From positions 221,704,803-221,768,802 of the forward strand of contig OV884059.1 in the NCBI GenBank assembly GCA_930367215.1: a DNA stretch of 64,000 bases, read 5' to 3'. The notes beneath the pieces are model-generated. The model saw only the letters and a program-made list of their open reading frames with translations. It was not told the origin of the DNA and searched no databases. The stretch's first letter is position 1, and each line of letters begins with the position of its first letter. The DNA comes from Pollenia angustigena. Its lineage: Eukaryota > Arthropoda > Insecta > Diptera > Polleniidae. The position numbers and the translations under genes are program-made. Below are positions 11,090 through 21,911 of the stretch, one piece after another.

Positions 11090-11625
11090 ATTGAAAAATC
11101 TCGTTTATTGCAAAATTAAAAATACGAGATGGCAAATGATTCTTACTGTTGGCGCTTAATTAGACGAAATATTCTGATTGCATCAACGCATGTCCGTGTA
11201 AAATCACGGAAGAGGACATGCATTGATACAATTAGTTAAAACTGTTAGTCTGCTTTTACACGTTTCATCTTTTGATGCTCAACTCTTATGTTTTTAGGTG
11301 AGAGAAGAAAGAAAAAAGGGGGTTGGTACGGAGATGCCTGTACTCGGTCAGTAAGCTTGGTGTTTTTATTCGTTGGTATATGCACAACCACGCTGCATGT
11401 AATTTTTTTGTTTTCTTTTTCTCTTTGATTCGCTGTTAAAAACTTTTTTGTTGTTTTGAGCCGAAAAAAGTTGAAACCGATTGCTGCGTGTGATTATATT
11501 TTCATCTTTAAAAGGAAATTGAAAAGAAGTTGAGCATCAAAAGATGAAACGTGTAAATTCAGACTTAGAATCAATTGTCATCTCGTATTTTTAATTTTGT
11601 AACGAACGAGTTTTGCAACTCACCT
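11090..11625. mobile_element. double inverted-repeat element (MITE-like)
   Basis: Outer arms 11090-11145 and 11567-11625 are ~90% complementary (AGAATCA-TTG-CATCTCGTATTTTTAATTTTG type). Inner arms 11247-11287 and 11526-11566 share TTTACACGTTTCATCTTTTG and TGATGCTCAACT. Two inverted pairs in one ~535-bp unit suggest either a long foldback structure with an unpaired middle or a MITE nested in a MITE. No ORF. Confidence 0.65.
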
Positions 11626-12322
11626 ACTCATTTGTTTGTTAAGATTTGCTTAATAAGAACATAAAATACATTTTTAAAATACAATGAGTACCCAACACGG
11701 TTTTGCTTACTAAACATTGAGATTAATTACAACCAGGGCTATTGCAACAATAATTTTTAACTTTCCTTCATTTTGTATAAAATCATTAAAAACGTATTAA
11801 AACAAATCAAATTCTAAGCTTTCATTTAATTTATCTTTTAATAACAAAATTGTTGGATTAATCGACATTAATTAATCGATTTATTCGTTATTCGAAAATC
11901 GTCGTTTTAAAATTATTCGAACAAAAGTTGGTTTTGTTTGATCGATTAATCGAATTATTCTTAATCGGTTGACAACTCTAGTGTAAATATTGTGCTTAAG
12001 TCAGTTGTTAAAGTTTTTTTTTTTTTGTTGCTGATGTTGTGCTGTAATAAGCTTTTATGTAGCCTCTTAATTAAAAAAGTTTTCCTAACGTTAACATTGA
12101 CAAAATATTCTTAAACAATAAGGACATTAGAAACTAAGCCTAATACATACAAAGCACTTATCTATGCGAGTGTGTCCTGTGTTAAACAAAATTGCATTGG
12201 CAGATGAATCAAAAGGTTTTAAAGTGTTTTGAAATGATAAACATTGAAGCATAATTACTTTTCCTGTAAGACTTTTACGTTACTCTTTTTCAAAGTGCAA
12301 AAAAAATAGTTTTAATAATATT
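11626..12322. other. AT-rich DNA with ATTAATCGA-type repeats
   Basis: 11860-11965 is rich in ATTAATCGAT / TTATTCG motifs like the subterminal repeats of the hAT-type elements at 12323 and 37154. A candidate element 11734-11980 (CAGGGC.../...AACTCTA) lacks a target duplication and is not called. Confidence 0.45.
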
Positions 12323-12600
12323 TAGGGTGTTCCGCCGAGTAATCGAACAATTAATTGTTCGAATAATTTAAAATTGCTAATTTTGATTCAAGGATTAATC
12401 GAAGAATTTATACCGATTAATCGGATGATAATAATATATAGTATTCCTGTTAAATGTATAATTTTTTTTAAGTTTTAAGCCGAATAAACAAACCAACTGC
12501 ATGTGTCCGTTGGCAATAAAAAAAGTCATGTTTATTGAGTAATTCTGCTAATATTTGTGTAACATTTTTTCAACACAATTTAATAATTCATTTTACAAAA

Positions 12601-13148
12601 AAAACAAGTAAGAAAGTGTAGTCTGTTAGGCCGGCCATACGATACCCTACACCACAGTATTTCAAAACAAATATTCGGGAGTTTATGGCTATATGAATAG
12701 GGATCTATGTGTGTTTTAAATTTCATTGCAATCGGTTTGATACTTTTTGGGATGCAGAAATTGCCCCTATCTTCCCTGGTGGTCCTATTTTTAAATAATG
12801 CATAACTTATGTGTCCGTACAAATATAGATCTTTCAATGTTTTTAAATTCATTAAGATCGGTTTGATAGTTTCTGAGAGGCAAATATTGCCCCTCATCTG
12901 CCGTCGTGGCATTACGATTCGGGCCATTTTCTATAGGCTTGCTCCTAGTGCCAATTAGAACCTACTTGCCAATTTTTTTTAAATTATCTCCAAAATTGCG
13001 ACCTGTATTTTTCGCACTACGTTACATGGACAGCCAGCCAGCCAGACGGACGGAATACTTTAAGCTGGGTCTCGGACCATTTTAAGGTGTTACACACATC
13101 AGCACAAATGCAAAATACCCACTCCACTATTGTGGTGTGGGTATAAAA
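12601..13148. mobile_element. DINE-1/mini-me-like (Helentron-associated) element, diverged
   Basis: It begins ACAAGTAAGAAAGTG and has subterminal inverted repeats GATACCCTACACCACA and TGTGGTGTGGGTATA near the two ends. A short GTCY-type microsatellite (CAGCCAGCCAGACGGACGGA) lies at about 13031-13050, followed by a decayed DINE core. The architecture matches the better preserved copies at 34781 and 38176. Non-coding; Helentron machinery would act in trans. Confidence 0.7.
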
Positions 13149-13189
13149 ACGACAAAGGTATGTTAACTCAAAGATTTATATTAATTTAT

Positions 13190-14061
13190 CGGGTATGTTC
13201 TAGAAATCAAAATGAAGTGAAATTGAGATCGAACGATAATTTAAATTCAATTATTTGTTTTTGCAAAAATAGCACTGTGGAACACTAAGTTTGCGCTCTG
13301 AAACTTGAGATCGCTGATTTAAAATCTAATCTCCATTTTGCTCTATCAGCTCTAGTTTGCGAGATATACCATTATGTCCAAAATTAAGGCACTTTCACTA
13401 CATATATTGGAAAAACTGGAAAACGGTGTACCATATTCAGTTAAAAAAAACCCGAAACTCGGCGACAATATTATCTTTAAGCCGTGCTTATATTGTGTTT
13501 AAACTTGCCCCGAAGTTTCAGAGATATCGTTAAATTTTTGGAGAAAAATAGGAAAATTTTGAAAATAAACCAATTTTTTGTTCTTTAAAAATTCATTAAA
13601 AATAAGGACGCTACAAAAATCACAGTTTTGGTCTAAAACCATAATTTCAAGTGAAATGAGGGTTGTTTCATTGAAATCGGACCACAAGTTTTGATTTTAT
13701 TCACAATTTACTGAGAAAACTGAATATCGGTTTTCATACAAAAAGGAAAAAAGTTCATGACACACACATATTATACAGTGAAAGTGCCTTAATTTTAAAC
13801 ATAATGGTATATCTCGCAAACTAGAGCTCATAGATAAAAATGGAGATGCGATTTGAAATCAGCGACTTCAAATTATTAAAAATTTGCTATTAAATTTCAG
13901 AGCGCACAAAAAAAGTTCAAATTTCTTCCCTTGTGTAATAGATACATAAAGAATGAAGTAAATAAAATGGATTATTTTATATATGAACTTTCATTACAGG
14001 GTCGTTTCTAAAATTTGCCCGATTTTAAATCCACTTCACTTCGATTTCTAGAACACGCCCG
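13190..14061. mobile_element. 872-bp inverted-repeat element, host of a nested MITE
   Basis: The ends are CGGGTATGTTCTAGAAATC and the complement of CGGGCGTGTTCTAGAAATC. The arms stay similar for ~30 bp (to TGAAGTG). Target duplication unclear; superfamily not assigned. It contains the MITE 13273-13935. Confidence 0.7.
13273..13935. mobile_element. Transib-like palindromic MITE
   Basis: The termini are CACTGTGGAACA (left) and the complement of CACAAGGGAAGA (right), each followed after unequal spacers by the shared block GCGCTCTG. Long complementary arms carry AACTAGAGCT and AATTAAGGCACTTTCACT. Flanks AATAG (13268-13272) and AATAG (13937-13941) match if one T is left out. CAC ends with a 5-bp duplication would fit Transib. 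A second copy lies at 54416-54960. Confidence 0.6.
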
Positions 14062-14136
14062 TTTTATTTAACACAAAAGTTCATGCGTTTCGCATTCTAA
14101 ATGTAACAGGTGTCCCAAAATGTATTAACGTAGATG

Positions 14137-14556
14137 TTCTTCAGCAACTTCACTAATTGAAGCACAGCCGCGAATAACGTTGTAAACGCCACATTTTGCA
14201 AAAACGGTTTTCTTGCAGATAACCGTTAATCTTACTCTCTTACACAGTTTAAACATCAAATCAACCAAAACTATGCACCTTAACGCCTACAAAATGGCAT
14301 ACAAAGTGCTAGCCAGTGGAAGAACATTGCAAGTTTCTAACAAAATGATGAAACCGAAATGGAATAATGTTTTAAAAGCTTTTTGCATAAAAGTTTTTAT
14401 TATCATTATTTTTAATAATAGGAAAAAAATTATTTTTAAAACAAATAATGCTGCCTGTCAAAAAACGTTTTTTTGCTGTCCTGAAAAATTATTATTTTGT
14501 AACTTAAAACGTTATTCGCGGCTGTGCTTCAATTTATCACTTACTTGAAGAAGATG
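14137..14556. repeat. inverted repeat pair (small MITE)
   Basis: Arms 14137-14181 and 14506-14556 are about 85% complementary, with a perfect core GAAGCACAGCCGCGAATAAC. The interior is AT-rich and non-coding; the 111-codon frame at 14213 has no motif. Termini undetermined. Confidence 0.6.
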
Positions 14557-14841
14557 CTCAACCGACAAAATCAATGATACTTCGATCGATTATCTAGATT
14601 GAAAAAGCATATTAGAGGATACAATGTCCGTGAAAAGTTTCAAAAAATCCAAAGTTGTATTGACTTTTTATAAATCTAATTAAACAAAAAGTACTAATTT
14701 TTTTCTAAAATTATCGAAAACAAATGGCATAATTTATAAAATTTCTGGATTTATTCGATTAATCGATAAATTTTAAAATTTTATTCGATTATTCGATCGT
14801 TTAATCGAACAAAAACAAAAACCGATAAATTGAACACCCTA

Positions 14842-16141
14842 ATAATATAACAGAAATGGATATTTATCCTTTGACATAATTTTATTTTAAGGATCTGTGG
14901 AGATTTTTGGGGATAAGAAAATGGCTTTTTTGGGGCATAAAAAATCATGAATCGAGTAATGAATATAAAAAAAAAACATGGAACCCTGCCTTGTCAAACT
15001 CCACTCTTAATCGGTATGGCATTTGTTGTTACATCTCCCACTCTGGCATCTGCGTTATTATTCATAATTCATTTTCAGTGAAAGCTTATTTCACTTATGA
15101 ATCTGAACAATTTACACCTTCTTTCCTCTTTGGCATTGCTATAAAAAAAGACATTTTTTCATTTTTTCGAATTTATTCTATGAGCTAAATTTCAGTTTTG
15201 TATTTTATAAAGCTTTTTTTGTAATAGTTCTATTCCTACAATTTTTCAGAAATGACTTTAGCTCATAGAATAAATTCGAAAAAATGAAAAAATGTTGAAT
15301 ATAATATAAAGTTACCTTCGGAAGGAAATAATTCCCAGTTTCTATAAAAAAAGACGTAAATAAAAATTGTAGTCTTGTAGTCGCAATTTTTTTAAAACGC
15401 ATTTTTTTATTAAATTCTCTAAACAATTTAATAAAAAACTGCGTTTAAAAACAATCGCAACTACAATACTACAATTTTTATTAAGTTTTTTCCTTCTCCT
15501 GTAAAGTAAGGAAAATGTTAGTTAGGGCTTTTCTATATTAAAGTAACGATATACACCGTTATTATTTTTACATAAATTTAATTTTAATAACTCTATGAAT
15601 TAAAAATACTAATGCCAAAATATTTCTTCTGGTTCCCTAACCATTTCATTTGTCTTTTTACCTTTTTTACCATCATAAATAACAAACTAAATGCAGAAAA
15701 ACATTATCCCTTTATTTTAATTTCCTGTAATTTATAAAGCCATTTAGAAATATTCAAGAAACCGACATAAATTAAACCTTATTAAAAGTAACTTTTAAAA
15801 TTGAAAACTCATTACTAAAACACCGAGCCAATTACATGGTAAAATATATTGCCTTGACTTGTGGTACTTAGCCAAAAAGAGGAGAAAAAAAGGAACACAT
15901 GTTGTCCTTTTTTTTTGTTATTTCAAATAAAATCTCTCTTCGAAAACATCAAGCCCCAGATAATTTCTGCCATTAATTTTCCGTATTATAAAGTAAACAA
16001 AACCAAAAAAAAAAGAACACAGAAACAGTTAAAAAAAAAGAAAAGAAAGCAAATAAAAGGGGAAAATAATAAAACCAAAAGTCAAAAATTGTTAAGCTTA
16101 CAAAGTAATACATATACATACATACTCACATACAATTTTAT
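14842..16141. repeat. AT-rich DNA with two near-perfect hairpins
   Basis: Hairpin 1: arms about 15153-15195 and 15252-15296 (ATTTTTTCGAATTTATTCTA and complement, plus AGCTCAT). Hairpin 2: arms about 15357-15413 and 15425-15485 (AAATTGTAGT...CGCAATTTTTTTAAA and complement). The segment GTTACCTTCGGAAGGAA (15311-15327) recurs inverted near 41580. The lysine-rich frame at 15861-16247 is a translation of A-rich DNA, not a gene. Confidence 0.6.
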
Positions 16142-16920
16142 CCAACAAACAAGGAGGTTTGATTTCAAATTGAAAATATTTGAGATCAAACCTTTTCTCA
16201 AACTACAAACGTTTGATACTGATTTGAAAATCATTCAAAAATCATAGTATTGTCCACAAAAAAGGGAAACTTTTTTTAAATTGAGAAATTCTTTCAAACA
16301 TTATTCTCAAATGTTTTTCCAAATGTGGATTTTAATACAATGTGGAACATAAATCGTTTATATTTGTACATCAAACTTATATTTTATTCACTTTTCTTTT
16401 CTTACACTTTGTAATTAATATTTACATAAAAAATAATCAATATTTTTCCGAAGAAATTAAGATTTTTTAAAGGCGAATTCCTTTAGATGTAAAACATTTA
16501 ACTTTATTCGCCATTTTTCAAAGTTATTATATATCGTGCACTTTAGTGTTACCAAGTTTATTTTTTACTTGAGAATAACATTTGACAACAATTTGATATC
16601 AAATTAAAATGTTATGTTGTTTTCTTTTCTACAAAAAAAATGTGACATTTTATTTTAAAAAATGCAATTTAGTGTCTGTTTCTTAAAAATTTTGCTCCCG
16701 AAAAGGGTGGCTTGTTTTATTCTACAAACCTCACCCTTTTCGGGAGCAAAACTTTTAAGAAACAGACACCAAATTGCATTTTTTTATAAAAAAAATATCA
16801 CATTTTTTTTAGAAAATAAAACACCATTAATATCAAACAATTGAAAATGGTTTGAGACTTGTGGTTGAATATCAAATGCTAATGTCATTTAAAATCAAAT
16901 GTTTGACTTTGTGTTTTTTG
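16142..16920. mobile_element. MITE of the CCAACAAACA family (copy 1)
   Basis: The left end CCAACAAACAAGGAGGTTTG and right end (TTTGACTTTGTGTTTTTTGG) correspond to the two different ends of the copy at 57079-57731. The subterminal regions are built from (T)CAAACGTTTGAT-type repeats in both orientations. It contains a large hairpin at 16629-16807. Non-coding. Confidence 0.65.
16629..16807. repeat. long near-perfect hairpin
   Basis: Arms of ~75 bp (16629-16708 and 16731-16807) with core TTTGCTCCCGAAAAGGGTG and its complement and GTGTCTGTTTCTTAAAA. The loop is ~20 nt. The arms differ at only a few positions, so this is a young foldback inside the MITE. Confidence 0.8.
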
Positions 16921-16924
16921 GTTA

Positions 16925-17422
16925 CCTAACAAATACGAAGGTTTGATTTTAAATTGAAAATGATTTGAAATCAAACGTTTTCTCAAACGACAAACGTTTG
17001 ATAATCAATTGAAGGATCCTCAGCAAAAAGGGGAAATTATTATCAAGTTAAAAAATGCCTTTATTTTCAACTTTCTTTCAAACGTAATTCTCAAATGCTT
17101 TTTAAATGTGGACTATAATACAATGTGGAACATAGATAAAAATATTTTATTTTTTAATTTAAATTCATTATTTATTTAAAAAAAAACTGTGAGATAAACA
17201 TAGCTAAAAGATGAAATAATGTTCTTTCCGTCCCCTTATTCTTGCAAAGAAGAAATAATTGGCTCCCTTAAATTTTGAGGATTGAATTTGAAAAAAATTT
17301 CCCCTTTTTGTTGAGAATGCTATGATTTTTAAATGATTTTCAGATCTTTATCAAACGTTTGTCATTTGGGAAAACGTATGATTTCAAATTGAAAATTATT
17401 TGAAACCTCCGTGTTTGTTGGG
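16925..17422. mobile_element. MITE of the CCAACAAACA family (copy 2, adjacent)
   Basis: Starts CCTAACAAATACGAAGGTTT immediately after copy 1 and ends ACCTCCGTGTTTGTTGGG. Both ends are of the GGAGGTTT type. It shares the internal CAAACGTTTGAT repeats and the AAAAGGGGAAATT block with copy 1 and with 57079-57731. Confidence 0.6.
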
Positions 17423-17895
17423 AAGTATGTGTGTATTTACACACACTTTTAATACATTTACTGTTATTTAAGCTGTTGGTCTGCCATGTCTAATATCTTC
17501 TGCTGCTTTATTATGCCGGAGATTTCAAAGGCTTTAGTTGTTTCATTGTTTCTTTTTAGTTGTTGTTGTATTTGATGTTGTTGCTTTAGTGTTTTAATTT
17601 ATTTTATTTTTTTGTTAAGCATACTATCATGTCCTCGTAATGAGAGTCTGACCATTTTTTAAGCACCAAAAAGCAAGCAAGTAAAAATTAAATGTTATCA
17701 TTTTGTTTATTTGTACAAAATACGGATTTTAAGAGCATGTATCTTGTTTGTTTGTGTATGTTCATACATATATGTATTTGCTTCTTAAGAACTTTATCAA
17801 AATTATAAAATAATAAGGTAACTTAAAGACTTGCATTATACTGTTTTTTTTTTTTTATTTATTTATTTATTTATATGTTTATTTGTTGTCCCATA
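17423..17895. other. intergenic DNA, nothing recognised
   Basis: A/T-rich. Contains a short (ATTT)n tract at about 17859-17885. Confidence 0.6.
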
Positions 17896-18287
17896 AGCCT
17901 GGTACTCTGTTCAACATTTCACGTGAAATGCTGTCAAAACGCATATGAACAAAACTTGTGCGGAATATCTATGAAATAATGTTGATAGAGTTGCACTCTG
18001 TTCATTTTGTGAAAAAGTTCCGAAATGTTTCTGGCAAAATTTTTTTTACAACTGCGAAAAATTTTAGCTGCACTTATTTCGCGTGGAATTTTAAGCAAAA
18101 GTAAAATTAGTATTTTACATTTGAGGTTTGTTTACATACGCAAAACAATGTCGCATATTTTGTAGGAATAAAATCGTCAAATTATACAAACTCGCATGAT
18201 AAGTTACATTGAGACATATCAAAATTTTCGTGTGAAATAATTAATGTTGCTCAACATTTTTCACAAATTTGAACAGGGTACTAGGCT
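17896..18287. mobile_element. 392-bp MITE
   Basis: The ends AGCCTGGTACTCTGTTCAA and the complement of AGCCTAGTACCCTGTTCAA agree at 17 of 19 positions. Flanked by ATA on both sides (17893-17895, 18288-18290). Internal CTCTGTTCA and TTTCACGTGAAAT motifs echo the ends. Non-coding; superfamily not assigned. Confidence 0.7.
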
Positions 18288-18399
18288 ATACACAATACTT
18301 AAAGTCTTATATTACAGTATAGGACTGATTATTTGTTATACAATATAATCGGAAATAATTAAAAAAAAAAATTATTAAACATAAATCACAATCTTCTTC

Positions 18400-18845
18400 T
18401 CTATATAATAAAAATGAAATGTTGTCTGTTGCTGATCGCATAACTTGAGAACGGCTTAACCGATTTGGACGATTTTTTCTTTAAAATAATCACCATGGTC
18501 CAACTTAGGTTCCTATGGAAAGAAAATTTTGCCCCGCCCACTTTTTTCGATTAACCTAAAATCAGAAAACCGCTCCATCGATTTCACTAATTTTGTTTTC
18601 AAATGTTCGTATTAATCTGTTTTAAGTTTTCATCTAAAGAAAAGTTTACCACGCCTACTTTTACGCCCACTTTTTCTATTTATTTCACCGATTTGGACGA
18701 CTTTTCTTTAAAACGATCGCCATGGTCCAACTTAGGTTTTTACGGAAAGCAAATATTGCCCCTCCCACTTTTTTCGATTTACCTAAAATCAGAAAACGGC
18801 TCCATTGATCATTAGTTATCAGCTACCGAGCGAAGCCGTAGCACT
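18400..18845 (+). mobile_element. Helitron-like non-autonomous element (fragment)
   Basis: It starts TCTATATAATAAAAATGAAA, a typical Helitron-like 5' end (TC...). The body repeats ACCGATTTGGACGATTTTT, CCATGGTCCAACTTAGG and GCCCACTTTTTTCGATT, the same units as the minus-strand element at 59681-60572. The 3' part forms GCTAC/GTAGC pairing near 18825-18842 and is then cut by the poly-T tail of the LINE at 18853. No coding capacity. Confidence 0.65.
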
Positions 18846-19530
18846 TGAAATGTTTTTTTTTTTTTTTTTTATAAAAGTTGTTGAGAGTTCTTTCACTTAC
18901 TTTACTGCATTTCTGTATGTCTTATTGCGTAGCGTATGATTGTGCTCTTATTTTTTTAAATGTACCATTAGTGCTTCGCAAAATTATAAAATTTTTTATT
19001 GGGTATATACTAACATTAAAAATAGCTATTTACCATTCATATATTTATCCACATGTGAAACAATATCCAAAAAGAAAACAAAATTAATTATGATCTTTGA
19101 CTAGCAAAATACAAAATGATGTGTTTTTTAAACAATTGCGCGTTACTAATAACTTGAGATCTATGAGGAATTAAGTTCCAAAGATGGGTTGCATAGATAA
19201 AAAATTGCCACTCAGAAATGAGGCTGTGGTGACGAAATAATATTAATCTTCGTCCTCTGGCTGATACTGAGAAAACCAATCGTTCGTAAAGATGTTCGGG
19301 TTGACGAGTATATATAACCTTATGCAAAAATGCCATATAGCCGTTTCATAAAAGCTGCGGTGCTGTCATATCGTTTTATACCAAAAACATACCGTACAAT
19401 GTTTTTAAATACGATTTTCAGTTTTCTCTTACTGTGATCATCACAATTTCCAAAAAGTTCACATCCATACAATAATATGGGTATGAGATACGTTTAAGCT
19501 AGAAGTGCTCTTATATTAATGGGTTTACAG

Positions 19531-21386
19531 TAGAGCGACTCACCAAAAAAGTGCTCTATGTACCCTCCTAAAAATGAACCTTGGACTTTTTTAAGATGAC
19601 ATTTTGAGTATTTCGGCTCCAGTTTTGACCTCTCGTGAGCTGGACCAGTTTGAAAAAGGGTCTATTTTTGTATGTTTTGATAATTTAAGAATCTGTTTCC
19701 TTACCAACATATAAAAATTGGATATGGTAAGAAAGGGTTTTTTAAGCCGCATCCAACTGTATATACAATTTATCCAAGAACGATTATCCATGTCCTCTTT
19801 TTTAAGGATTTTCTGTAAAAAAAACGTGTTTTGAATTTTTTGTTCGGGGTTGTTTGTAATAAAAGTGCCAAATTAAAACATTTTAATCTTTAGTCGATTT
19901 AATTAAATACGTGTCTCAGCTTTTTTTGAAATTCGTGCTAGTTCGCGTTTTGGCAAAAATGCAATGGGGTGGTAACCCTTCGTTTTAAATAGGGCAATAT
20001 GGGTATCAAATTTTATCTTTTGGCAAGTATATCATCTTTGTATGTAAATAATCTAGATTTTTGCAAAATAGATGCATTTTACACGGTGCTCTGGAATATA
20101 AATAAATGCAATTTTGTAGTAACTCTAATATGATAGCGGATTTAGTTTCTAGATCATGCATGGATGAAAATAGGACTAAAGAAAGAAAAAAAGAAATGAT
20201 CCAAGACTTTTTGGCGGCATATTTTTTCGCAAAATAAAAAAAAAATTCAAGTCGTGAATCATTTCTTTTTTTCTTTCTTTAGTCCTATTTTCATCCATGC
20301 ATGATCTAGAAACTAAATCCGCTATCATATTAGAGTTACTACAAAATTGCATTTATTTATATTCCAGAGCACCGTGTAAAATGCATCTATTTTGCAAAAA
20401 TCTAGATTATTTACATACAAAGATGATATACTTGTCAAAAGATAAAATTTGATACCCATATTGCCCTATTTAACCCTTATGTGTGTGGAAAAAAAACACC
20501 TTCTATAGGGTGGATAGGTACCTGGGTACCTTCATGGAAATTGTATGAGAAATCTAATTTTTTGTCTTGTATTGTACAAACAATCGATGGTTAATGAAAT
20601 AATATTAGAATTTTACTCTGGTTTTCTCCTTTTCATATATTTTTTAAAATCCTACACCCAAAAAAAAAAAATTTGTAATATAAAACGTATACAGGTACCC
20701 AGGTACCTATTCACCCTATTAAGGGTGCAAAAAGCAAATTGGTATGCCACGCCCCCCCAAACTCATATTGTATATAAACACCTATGAAAATATAATAATA
20801 ACAAAAAGTTAGGAGTTCTCATGAAATTGTAGAATTGTAGACTAAAATCTTATATAAAAAATTTCGATTTGAAAACGCAATAGGTACACAGGTACCTGTC
20901 CACACACATAAGGGTTAAAACGACGGGTTACCACCCCATTGCATTTTTGCCAAAACGCGAACTAGCACGAATTTCAAAAAAAGCTAAGACACGTTTTTAA
21001 TTAAATCGACTAAAGATTAAAATGTGTTAATTTGGCACTTTTATTACAAACAACCCCGAACAAAAAATTCAAAAACCGTTTTTTTTTTACAGAAAATCCT
21101 TAAAAAAATGGACATGGATGATCGTCCTTGGACAAATTGTATATACAGTTGGATGCACCTTAAAAACCCTTTTTTACCATAACCAATTTGTATATGTTGG
21201 TAGGGAAACAGATTCTTAAATTAACAAAACATACAAAAATATACCCTTTTTCAAACTGGTCCAGCTCACGAGAGGTCAAAGCTGGAGCCGAAATATTCAA
21301 AATGTCATCTTAAAAAAGTCCAAGGTTCATTTTTAGGAGGGTACATCGAGCACGAATTTTGCTTCCATACAACTTGAGTCGCTCTA
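19531..21386. mobile_element. hAT-type giant palindrome (foldback) element
   Basis: The ends are TAGAGCGACTCA and its complement-like TGAGTCGCTCTA. Flanks GTTTACAG (19523-19530) and GTATACAG (21387-21394) are an 8-bp duplication with one mismatch. Almost the whole element is two inverted arms: left 19531 to ~20220, right ~20245 to 21386 with the 441-bp insertion 20474-20914 removed. The arms are >90% similar by eye; only ~25 bp of spacer remains. No ORF. The transcript would form a ~690-bp hairpin. Confidence 0.85.
20474..20914. mobile_element. piggyBac-type MITE with TTAA duplication
   Basis: The ends CCCTTATGTGTGTGG and CCACACACATAAGGG are perfect 15-bp inverted repeats starting with CCC, flanked by TTAA on both sides (20470-20473, 20915-20918). 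TTAA duplications and CCC ends are diagnostic of piggyBac. Inner inverted motifs (GGTACCTGGGTACCT and AGGTACCCAGGTACC) form a second layer. The other arm of the surrounding palindrome shows the empty site with a single TTAA. Non-coding; mobilised in trans. Confidence 0.9.
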
Positions 21387-21911
21387 GTATACAGTATTAA
21401 GATTGCCAAAGCGTTCTCAGCATAGAAAATGTACGCCCACAGGAATAATTTATATGGTCTGACCATGTGAGGGAACTGTTAAAATATACTCCAAGTTTTT
21501 TTGCAGAGTTAACAATTTCTATTGGTTGATTATTGATGGCTATAATTGGTGTAATTTGTATTTTCGATATTCGCTTTTGAATGATGATACATTTGGATTT
21601 TTTTGGACTTATACCCAGCCCGTTAGCTGTAGCCCACAAGTAAACACGATGCAATTCTTTATTGATCAATATTATCATCGTCGCAACTTATATAAAGCTG
21701 GACATCATCTGCATACATTTTAACCTTACATTGTTCAACAGTAAGCGGTGGATCGTTAGAGTACAATGAAAACAAAAGAGCGCCTTTAATTGATCCCTGA
21801 GGAACGCCTCTAATCACTGGTAAGCAGTTAGATTTCTTATTATTTGATTCAACATTCGTTAGATAGGACGCTATAAGACGTGTGGAATTTGATGAAAAGT
21901 ACTTTAAGAAC

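Larger units (their letters stand above)
12323..14841. mobile_element. hAT-type non-autonomous element with nested insertions
   Basis: The ends are TAGGGTGTTC and GAACACCCTA, flanked by an 8-bp direct repeat with one mismatch (ATAATATT 12315-12322, ATAATATA 14842-14849). The subterminal regions carry repeated TTAATCG / ATTCGAACA motifs (12340-12425 and 14750-14825), as in the element at 37154-40577. TAG... ends and 8-bp duplications point to hAT. Most of the 2.5 kb is later insertions (12601-13148, 13190-14061, and an inverted pair near 14137-14556). No transposase ORF. Confidence 0.75.
18853..21911 (-). pseudogene. 5'-truncated CR1/Jockey-superfamily LINE relic, interrupted by a hAT-type palindrome
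   Basis: A minus-strand LINE: a poly-T run (18853-18870) marks its 3' tail. The frame 19088-19336 (LHKVIYTRQPEHLYERLVFS...LWNLIPHRSQV) is the ORF2 C-terminus, and 21397-21678 (LWATANGLGISPKKSKCIII...NSAKKLGVYFNSSLTWSDHI) is the region after the RT catalytic motif. The YADDVQLY motif lies just upstream at about 21700, and a GVPQGS-type motif B near 21800. Closest relative in the window is the LINE at 42947-45745. The 1.86-kb element 19531-21386 splits it; taking that and one 8-bp repeat away rejoins the frame (QS-stop-YCKPINIRALLA). Truncated near 21911, with stops; inactive. Confidence 0.85.

Noticed and set aside
11734..11980. Candidate hAT element CAGGGCTATTGCAAC ... AACTCTA
   Set aside because: The ends are only loosely similar and the 8-bp flanks do not match.
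15861..16247. 128-codon lysine/asparagine-rich frame
   Set aside because: Translation of A-rich DNA with non-ATG start and no domain; overlaps the MITE boundary.
18853..21911. Two separate LINE insertions (19.1 and 21.5 kb)
   Set aside because: The frame joins across the 8-bp duplication of the intervening element, so it is one copy split by an insertion.
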